DNA of 13,101 nt from Clostridia bacterium (GTDB lineage: Bacteria > Bacillota_A > Clostridia > Christensenellales > Borkfalkiaceae). The position numbers and the translations under genes were made by a program. The notes below the pieces were generated by a model, which did not search any database, was not told the DNA's origin, and saw only the letters and a program-made list of their open reading frames with translations. Shown piece after piece: positions 8,241 to 13,101 of the stretch (positions within the stretch are counted from its first letter, which is position 1; each line of letters opens with the position of its first letter). The stretch spans positions 1 through 13,101 of the forward strand of contig JAFTIG010000046.1 of the NCBI GenBank assembly GCA_017457015.1, read 5' to 3'.

Positions 8241-8249
8241 TGTTTTAAT
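8241..8249 (+). promoter_or_regulatory. Possible extended -10 promoter of the DUF308-like gene
   Basis: TGTTTTAAT gives a TGn extension and a TTTAAT -10 (5 of 6), with predicted +1 near 8256 and a leader of about 30 nt. No good -35 is seen at the right distance. TTGATA at 8230-8235 is a -35-like string paired only with a poor -10. Confidence 0.35.
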
Positions 8250-8285
8250 TTTTTAAGTAGATATTTATTAACGGAGGTTTTTAAT

Positions 8286-8747
8286 ATGAAAATTACTGAC
8301 AGACTGATTACCGCCGTCGGCGCGATAATCTTGGGCGTATTGTTCGTTGCACTTAAAGGCGGCGTAATAGGTGTTGCCATGACCGTGCTCGGCGTTGCAC
8401 TAATCGTTCTTGGTGTTTCCGACCTAATTAAGGGCGGAACGGTAGAAGCGATAGTAAAAATCGCACTCGGAGTCGTTGCAATAGTGTTCGGTTGGGCTCT
8501 TGCGTCGGTCGCTATATATATTTTAGCGGCACTTCTAGTCGTATACGGCGTAATGACTCTTTATCCACTTATTAAAGATAAATGCAAAGACGCTCTTTCT
8601 TTTATCGCACCAGTGGTAATGTTGGTCGTAGGGTTGTGTTTATTTTTTAATCAAGGCGGTACGGTAAATTGGGTATTTATCGTTTCGGGCATCTTCCTTA
8701 TTATTTACGGCGTGCTCAATCTAGTAGAATGTTTTAAGAACGAATAA
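8286..8747 (+). CDS. Six-helix membrane protein, DUF308/HdeD-like
   Basis: This is a 153-residue, very hydrophobic protein with about six membrane segments, near residues 7-24, 28-48, 55-73, 75-96, 104-121 and 127-147. They are arranged as short helical pairs rich in G, V and A (GAIILGVLFVAL, VLGVALIVLGVSDLI, IFLIIYGVLNLV). Recurring (I/V)xxGxxxxxYGVxxL-type patterns and the length fit the DUF308 superfamily, named from E. coli HdeD, an acid-resistance membrane protein. Function in Firmicutes is unknown. Start: ATG with a strong GGAGG site (8273-8277) 8 nt upstream. It is a single-gene unit with its own terminator. It is divergent from the Ca2+ ATPase and could share regulatory DNA with it. 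The family call is from pattern only. Confidence 0.75.
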   Translation: MKITDRLITAVGAIILGVLFVALKGGVIGVAMTVLGVALIVLGVSDLIKGGTVEAIVKIALGVVAIVFGWALASVAIYILAALLVVYGVMTLYPLIKDKCKDALSFIAPVVMLVVGLCLFFNQGGTVNWVFIVSGIFLIIYGVLNLVECFKNE

Positions 8748-8770
8748 TTAAATTTTTGATTTAAATTGAA

Positions 8771-8808
8771 AGTAGCCGAAAGTCAAACGACTCTCGACTA
8801 TTTTTTTA
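8771..8808 (+). terminator. Intrinsic terminator of the DUF308-like gene
   Basis: TAGCCGAAAGTC (8773-8784) pairs with GACTCTCGACTA (8789-8800) around an AAAC loop, with two mismatches in 12 positions, followed by seven T residues. The opposite strand has no good T-run, so termination of the convergent lipoprotein gene here is doubtful. Confidence 0.7.
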
Positions 8809-8831
8809 TTTTTTACTTATAATCGTGCCCT

Positions 8832-11800
8832 TTATTTTTTATCACCCGAACTAGTGTGAACGTAATTGTAACTCTTCCACTCACTATCGCAATATCCCGC
8901 TTGTTTGCCTTGCTCTGAAACTATTGCCTTAACTTTTACCGTGCAAGAACCTTGGTAATATAAATAGCAACTTGTGCCACCCTGCTCTTCCCCGTCGTTT
9001 ATAACGTAAACGTATCTTTCAACGTATTCGCTTGCGTTTTGGCTAGTCCAAGTAAGGTCGTAACCTTGCAAAGTAAAGTCGGCGGGCGATAGGGCTGTAA
9101 CTTCAGAATAACAATACTCCGTCCACTCGCTATCCGACCAGTAACTTTCGTTTTGACCGCCGTCTTCACCGCCGTAATTTTCGGTAGACACCTTTGCCCT
9201 TACCTTTCCGCCTTGATAACCAAAGTCAAATCGGTAAGCAGCCCTTTCGTAATCCCAGTAAAGATCATTCATAGTAATAATAATCTCGTTACCGTCTTTA
9301 TCGTACGCTTCAAGCACGATATTCCCACCGTCTTCATTTTCCTTGTTGACGTATCCGTAATAACCGTCAAGTTCTAAAGTAGGCTCTGTGTATTGTTTTC
9401 TAACTTCCACGTCGACTGCGCAATACGCTTCGTGGTCGCCGTCGTAAACTTTGTCGTGCGAACGGAAAAGAATTAAAAACCTATTAACCCCTGCCTGCAC
9501 CTTTGATAAATCCAAAGTAACGGTGTTAGGACTATAATCGGGAACGTACGAATCGTAAAGTTCTTGTGCGTTAAGCGTTCCGTCTTTAACGCCGTTGATA
9601 TAATCTGCAATCCAACCGTCTTCGTCAATACTCGGCGTAGTCCCGTTTTCACAAGTATAAAGCACGTTTCCGTTGTAAGAAATCTCATACACGAACCTTA
9701 AATTTTTATTAGACTGACCGTCCGTTTTAATATCGTAAGTATTATATATAGTATAAGTAAATTCAGTTGCGTTAAGCACAGTATCTTTTAATCCCACGTC
9801 ACCGTAACCGTCTTCAATAAACAAAGTCTTAAACCTTACGCTACCTACCCTTACGTATTCAACCGTTTCTTCCGATTCGTTCTTAACCAAGTTTGCAACC
9901 ACTTGCACGTCGAACTCGCCAGCGTATTCGTTGACGTCTTCAACTAAAACGTAGTAAACGCCGTTTGCGAAAGTGATATTTTTGGTATCCGTTCCAGAAT
10001 AGGTGAATTCGCAATAATATTTGCCCTTTGCCTTTTCCGCTTGCCAGAAAGCAAGGTCGCTATTTCCGTCGAAGTGCTCGGAATCTTCCCAAATAGTTTT
10101 AGCCTGATTAAGCGCACTTATTCTATCGTGTATAGCCTTCATTTGATTGCTCATTTCTATTTGCTCTATCGAGCCTTCGATATCTTCTCTTAACGCGTAC
10201 CACTCGTCCCAAAGTTCGTTTACTATGTTGGGGTTTTCTATCCAAGCCAAAACTTCTTCAGCAATATATCTTGCCGATTCGTCGTCGTAAAAACGCACGG
10301 TAACGCCGTCCACCGCCGCGTAATTATTATCGTAAGGCTTAAACTTAAACGAATAAATAACGTCGTTTATGAAAGTATACTCGTCAAGTTCTTCAAAACT
10401 TGGACTAGAAAGTTCACCGACGTAAACGTATCTTTCAACGCTCTTTCCTTCGGGGTATTCGTTATCTTTATAATAGATTTTAACGGTATAGCCCGCCTTA
10501 TTAAATATTCCGCTTGAAACGGTATCGTTGCCGTCAAAGTTTTGGTCGGTATATACGACCTGTTGTTCAGCGTTTAATATTTCAAGTTTGATAAATTCCG
10601 CAGTAGAACTTAAAAGCGTGGCGTCCACTTTTATAGCGCCGATATACCCCGTATGTGCCGCGTTAAGCACGCTCGTTTGCTCTATCTCGTTTACGACTAG
10701 CACTTCAGGCGTCATTATCCAATCGTAATATAAATAATGCGCTCTAACGCCGTACCCGTCGTGCAAGTCGGCGTATAAATATACTATAAGCGTGTAGTGC
10801 GAGTTTTCACTTAATCCCGTTACGCTAATATCGTTATTGCCGACCGATACTTCTTTATTTTGAAGTATTTCAAACTTATTTTCCCCGTCGTAAACTGCAA
10901 CGCCAAGCCAACCACCGCAAAGGGCAAGCATTCCGTCGTTATCGGCAAGGCTAAAGGTCGCCGAATAACCGTTACACGTTACCGACTGCTGACTAAAATT
11001 GCTTACCGTGGGCGTATTTGCGTTATACGGCAAACCGATACTTACGGTATCGTTATTATTCATAAACTCGTCCGTGCCGTCCGCATTTATATAGGTGTTT
11101 GCAATATACTCTATGTTAGAAACGGTATAATCAATACTTTGATAACTGCCGTTAGGTATGGTTATCGCAACGTAAACGCAGTTGTAGTGCGTGCCGGACT
11201 TTTCTATAAAGAAAGACGAAAGCGTTCCGCCAACTTGATGTTTAACGCCGTTTAGCATCAAAGATAATATGGTGTATTGCGCGGGGTTGTTTAGCCAAAT
11301 CTCAACGTAAACCGTTTGCCCTGCGCTACTATAAATATCGTAATTCGACTCCACGGGATAGTTTCCGTTAAAATGGTTTTGCTCGTCCGAAAAATAATCT
11401 TCTATACACTCGTCAAAACTGCGATATCCTGAATAGTTGGACGCGCTAAAGGTGTTCAAGGGCACGGGCGCAAACTTTGCCGAAAAACCTTCGGGCAAAC
11501 CGTTAGACGAATTAGGTTCGCTTTTAGATGCAAAGATACCTAAATATGTCGGCTCTTCCCCCGTAGGCGTAACCGAGCCTTGAACGTAAGTGCGCGATAC
11601 GCTATATTCACCGTCGGTAAAATTAACGCCGTCACCAACCGCCTTTACGACTATGCTTTGACCGCTAACTAATTGAACGCTAGTTGAACTAGTCGCGTTT
11701 TCCGCACCGCCGTTAATTTTATAGATATATCCGCTTGCGTTTGCAACCGCCGCCCAACTTGCAAGCCCCGTGCTAGATACGGTTACGTTCGGAGTGCCTA

Positions 11801-12152
11801 GTTTAAGCGGATTAGCCGTGCCGTCGGTATAAGTTACGCTATTGCTCCACGCGCTAGTAGAATAATTCACCCCGTCGCCTACCGCGCGCACCTTTAAGGT
11901 TTGATTAAACGTTAACGTTTTGGTGGTTACCGTATTTTCCACGTACGATAAACTGCCGTCAAGACTTAATTCAAACCTATCGGCATTTTCGTCCGCTTGC
12001 CAACTTGCAGTGTTGCCGCTTAAAACCACCACGGGTGCGGAAAGTTTTTGCGGAGCGTTCGGCGTTTGCCCGTCGCTACACGCAACTAATCCAAGCGCGC
12101 ACGAAACAGCCATTAAAACGCCAAGTAAAGTTATCAACAACCTTTTTTTCAT
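8832..12152 (-). CDS. Large secreted lipoprotein with fibronectin-III-like segments, function unknown
   Basis: A 1106-residue protein begins MKKRLLITLLGVLMAVSCALG with lipobox LVAC (22-25). It should be processed at C25 and lipid-anchored outside the membrane. Two tandem domains of about 80 residues follow (36-110 and 117-191), each with APxVxxSxxxxSW-like openings and KAVGDGVN(Y/F); they look FN3-like. A third FN3-like stretch is near 384-482 (ISVTGLSENSHYTLIVYLYA). A charged, helix-prone stretch at about 625-710 interrupts the beta-rich protein. Two degenerate units end it (about 929-1016 and 1021-1098), both with SDSEW or CDSEWKSY. No catalytic motif is evident. It has a strong SD (AAGGAGGT, 12167-12160) 7 nt from the ATG. 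A structured RNA with its own terminator lies directly upstream. A role in binding at the cell surface is inferred only from architecture. Confidence 0.9.
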   Translation of the reverse strand: MKKRLLITLLGVLMAVSCALGLVACSDGQTPNAPQKLSAPVVVLSGNTASWQADENADRFELSLDGSLSYVENTVTTKTLTFNQTLKVRAVGDGVNYSTSAWSNSVTYTDGTANPLKLGTPNVTVSSTGLASWAAVANASGYIYKINGGAENATSSTSVQLVSGQSIVVKAVGDGVNFTDGEYSVSRTYVQGSVTPTGEEPTYLGIFASKSEPNSSNGLPEGFSAKFAPVPLNTFSASNYSGYRSFDECIEDYFSDEQNHFNGNYPVESNYDIYSSAGQTVYVEIWLNNPAQYTILSLMLNGVKHQVGGTLSSFFIEKSGTHYNCVYVAITIPNGSYQSIDYTVSNIEYIANTYINADGTDEFMNNNDTVSIGLPYNANTPTVSNFSQQSVTCNGYSATFSLADNDGMLALCGGWLGVAVYDGENKFEILQNKEVSVGNNDISVTGLSENSHYTLIVYLYADLHDGYGVRAHYLYYDWIMTPEVLVVNEIEQTSVLNAAHTGYIGAIKVDATLLSSTAEFIKLEILNAEQQVVYTDQNFDGNDTVSSGIFNKAGYTVKIYYKDNEYPEGKSVERYVYVGELSSPSFEELDEYTFINDVIYSFKFKPYDNNYAAVDGVTVRFYDDESARYIAEEVLAWIENPNIVNELWDEWYALREDIEGSIEQIEMSNQMKAIHDRISALNQAKTIWEDSEHFDGNSDLAFWQAEKAKGKYYCEFTYSGTDTKNITFANGVYYVLVEDVNEYAGEFDVQVVANLVKNESEETVEYVRVGSVRFKTLFIEDGYGDVGLKDTVLNATEFTYTIYNTYDIKTDGQSNKNLRFVYEISYNGNVLYTCENGTTPSIDEDGWIADYINGVKDGTLNAQELYDSYVPDYSPNTVTLDLSKVQAGVNRFLILFRSHDKVYDGDHEAYCAVDVEVRKQYTEPTLELDGYYGYVNKENEDGGNIVLEAYDKDGNEIIITMNDLYWDYERAAYRFDFGYQGGKVRAKVSTENYGGEDGGQNESYWSDSEWTEYCYSEVTALSPADFTLQGYDLTWTSQNASEYVERYVYVINDGEEQGGTSCYLYYQGSCTVKVKAIVSEQGKQAGYCDSEWKSYNYVHTSSGDKK

Positions 12153-12183
12153 ATCGTTTACCTCCTTAAAATTAATATGAAAA

Positions 12184-12214
12184 TAAAAAAAGCGTCAACC
12201 GCAGTTAACGCTTT
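12184..12214 (-). terminator. Intrinsic terminator of the structured RNA, just upstream of the lipoprotein gene
   Basis: On the minus strand AAAGCGTTAAC and GTTGACGCTTT form an 11-bp stem (one GU pair) around a TGCG tetraloop, followed by a run of seven T. It ends about 32 nt before the lipoprotein ATG, so it must be read through, or bypassed by a later start, for that gene to be expressed. Confidence 0.85.
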
Positions 12215-12392
12215 GAAAAACGCAAACTCCGATTGTCGCCTAACAATTCTCAACAACATAAGGAAAACCCTACATTTACCAAGTGGAATTCACGTCTTTG
12301 CCAAGTTGAAAAAGTAAATGTAGAAATGGGAGAAATAACCCTTTCTGAAAAGAAGAGTTTTCCCCTAAAATCTGTCGATTAAATTGTTAGGC
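12184..12392 (-). ncRNA. Predicted ~209-nt structured RNA (sRNA or leader), family not recognised
   Basis: The transcript is bounded by a promoter with predicted +1 at 12392 and a terminator ending near 12184. Helix P1 is GCCTAACAATT (12392-12382) with AATTGTTAGGC (12248-12238), 11 perfect base pairs starting at +1. P2 is GGGGAAAACTC (12365-12355) with GGGTTTTCCTT (12270-12260), 11 pairs including three GU. Directly after the P2 5' strand a hairpin forms from TTCTTT (12354-12349) and AAAGGG (12344-12339) with a TCAG loop. P3 is TACATTTAC (12322-12314) with GTAAATGTA (12279-12271), stacked next to P2. The apical loop holds two copies of ACTTGG. P1 and P2 are separated by an internal loop of 16 and 11 nt. 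I see no tmRNA tag, SRP, RNase P, T-box or common riboswitch core. The closed-end layout resembles 6S RNA only in outline. Confidence 0.6.
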
Positions 12393-12398
12393 AAATTT

Positions 12399-12427
12399 AT
12401 TTTAACATAGTTAAAGAAAAAAATCAA
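12399..12427 (-). promoter_or_regulatory. Promoter of the structured RNA
   Basis: The minus strand has TTGATT (12427-12422), a 17-nt spacer and TAAAAT (12404-12399, 5 of 6) with a TGT extension. Counting 7 nt from the -10 gives +1 at G12392, exactly the first base of helix P1. This agreement supports both calls. Confidence 0.75.
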
Positions 12428-12451
12428 TAGTATAATGAATTTTTTTATAAT

Positions 12452-12481
12452 AAAAAAAGACTCAAACGCGAAGTTTGAGCC
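12452..12481 (-). terminator. Intrinsic terminator of the DJ-1/PfpI gene
   Basis: On the minus strand GGCTCAAAC and GTTTGAGTC form a 9-bp stem (one GU) around a TTCGC loop, followed by seven T residues. It starts 20 nt after the stop codon and isolates the DJ-1 gene from the RNA promoter downstream. Confidence 0.88.
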
Positions 12482-12500
12482 TTTTACGTCTTATTTAATA

Positions 12501-13022
12501 TTAAAATTTAGGCGTTACGCCAAGATAAGAACATATTGCAAAAGAAAATTCCATCGCCGATTTTGGTCCGTTTGCAGTGATGACGTTGTTGCATACGGTT
12601 ACGGGCTCGCCCGTGTATTTATCCCCAAGCGAATTTATAAAGTCCGGCGCGGGATAGCAAGTTGCTTTATCCACGCTGATTAGTCCGTTATCAGCAAGCA
12701 CTACTGCGGGCGACGCGCATATTGCCGCAACTAATTTTCCGTCCTTTAACGCCTTTTTAATCGCGTCCACAACCTTTTTGCAGTTGGAAATATTAGTCGC
12801 ACCGGGCATACCGCCGGGGATAACTATCCCGTCGTAAAGGTCAAAGTCAACGCTATCGACGCATTTATCCGCCTTGATAACGATTCCGTGTGAGCCTTTG
12901 ATAAATTCCCCCGACACCGACACAATATCGCACTCTACCCCTGCGCGCAATAACACGTCAACGGGGGTAATCCCTTCAATTTCTTCAGTGCCGTTTGCAA
13001 AAACGACCGCTAATCTTTTCAT
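12501..13022 (-). CDS. DJ-1/PfpI-family protein (DJ-1/YajL-like)
   Basis: This small cytoplasmic protein belongs to the DJ-1/PfpI superfamily. Members of the DJ-1/YajL branch are linked to oxidative and carbonyl stress, with reported glyoxalase III or deglycase activity, the latter disputed. The 173 residues are close to full family length. The N-terminus has FANGTEEIEGITPVDVLLRAG; E16 matches human DJ-1 E18. IVIPGGMPGA (66-75) is the conserved glycine turn. C102 in AAICASPAVVLA is the nucleophilic-elbow cysteine (DJ-1 C106). ATCYPAPDF (120-128) and VITANGPKSAMEF (147-159) fit the C-terminal half. The start ATG follows AAAGGAG with a good spacer. It has its own promoter and terminator. Confidence 0.93.
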   Translation of the reverse strand: MKRLAVVFANGTEEIEGITPVDVLLRAGVECDIVSVSGEFIKGSHGIVIKADKCVDSVDFDLYDGIVIPGGMPGATNISNCKKVVDAIKKALKDGKLVAAICASPAVVLADNGLISVDKATCYPAPDFINSLGDKYTGEPVTVCNNVITANGPKSAMEFSFAICSYLGVTPKF

Positions 13023-13047
13023 AATTTTCTCCTTTAGTCTTTTTTAT

Positions 13048-13076
13048 ATTTTAGCATAAAGCGACGTAAAAAACAA
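13048..13076 (-). promoter_or_regulatory. Promoter of the DJ-1/PfpI gene
   Basis: The minus strand has TTGTTT (13076-13071), a 17-nt spacer and TAAAAT (13053-13048, 5 of 6) with a TGC extension. Predicted +1 is near 13041, about 19 nt before the ATG. The layout is the same as for the structured RNA and ATPase promoters. Confidence 0.65.
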
Positions 13077-13101
13077 GCGCCGAGCAAAATCTTTCGCAAG
13101 G

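Noticed and set aside
8070..8285. AT-rich spacer as a possible origin or mobile-element scar
   Set aside because: No DnaA-box cluster, iterons, inverted repeats or target duplications are visible. Two divergent promoters explain it well enough.
12184..12392. 6S RNA identity for the structured RNA
   Set aside because: The paired ends and internal bubble fit in outline, but the P2-adjacent hairpin, the uneven junction and the sequence do not match any 6S element I can recall. Left as unclassified.
13034..13101. C-terminal tail of a further minus-strand gene upstream of the DJ-1 gene
   Set aside because: All three minus frames stay open from the edge to a stop (at 13051, 13044 and 13034). The last ends LRKILLGACFLRRFMLKYKKD just before the SD, but 15-21 codons cannot decide which frame, if any, is real.

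Overview
The window reads as chromosomal DNA from an AT-rich, Gram-positive-type bacterium, most likely an uncultured clostridial Firmicute. This is inferred from Shine-Dalgarno sites of the AAGGAGG type, repeated TGn-extended -10 promoters, intrinsic terminators with T-runs, a TTG start, a YegS/DagK-type lipid kinase and a large lipoprotein. Nothing in the sequence fixes a genus. There are no tRNA or rRNA genes, CRISPR arrays, transposases or phage genes.

Layout from left to right. (1) Positions 1-2979, minus strand: the N-terminal 993 codons of a very large membrane-anchored surface protein made mainly of at least 11 degenerate repeats of about 45-60 residues. It has no stop before the window edge. 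It has its own near-consensus promoter, and the predicted mRNA begins with a small hairpin. (2) 3064-4425, minus: a class II CCA tRNA nucleotidyltransferase with an HD domain, apparently transcribed from an extended -10 box so close to the ATG that the message would be almost leaderless. (3) 4509-5381, plus: a diacylglycerol/lipid kinase, divergent from cca. (4) 5439-8069, minus: a type IIA Ca2+-transporting P-type ATPase with a TTG start, convergent with the kinase across a shared terminator. (5) 8286-8747, plus: a six-helix DUF308/HdeD-like membrane protein, divergent from the ATPase across a very AT-rich spacer. (6) 8832-12152, minus: a 1106-residue secreted lipoprotein with fibronectin-III-like segments at both ends and in the middle. 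(7) 12184-12392, minus: a predicted structured RNA of about 209 nt. (8) 12501-13022, minus: a DJ-1/PfpI-family protein with its own promoter and terminator.

The genes do not form one pathway. Most are single transcription units with their own promoter. Housekeeping genes (tRNA 3'-end maturation, phospholipid recycling, calcium export, DJ-1-type stress protection) alternate with two large surface proteins of unknown role.

The most unusual element is the RNA between the DJ-1 gene and the lipoprotein gene. A promoter (TTGATT, 17 nt, TAAAAT with TGn extension) places +1 at the first base of an 11-bp helix that closes the whole fold. Two further long helices and a small hairpin lie inside, then a perfect 11-bp terminator with a T-run, then 35 bp later the strong ribosome binding site of the lipoprotein. 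I do not recognise it as any riboswitch or ncRNA family whose motifs I can recall. It could be a free-standing sRNA or an attenuator/riboswitch-type leader.
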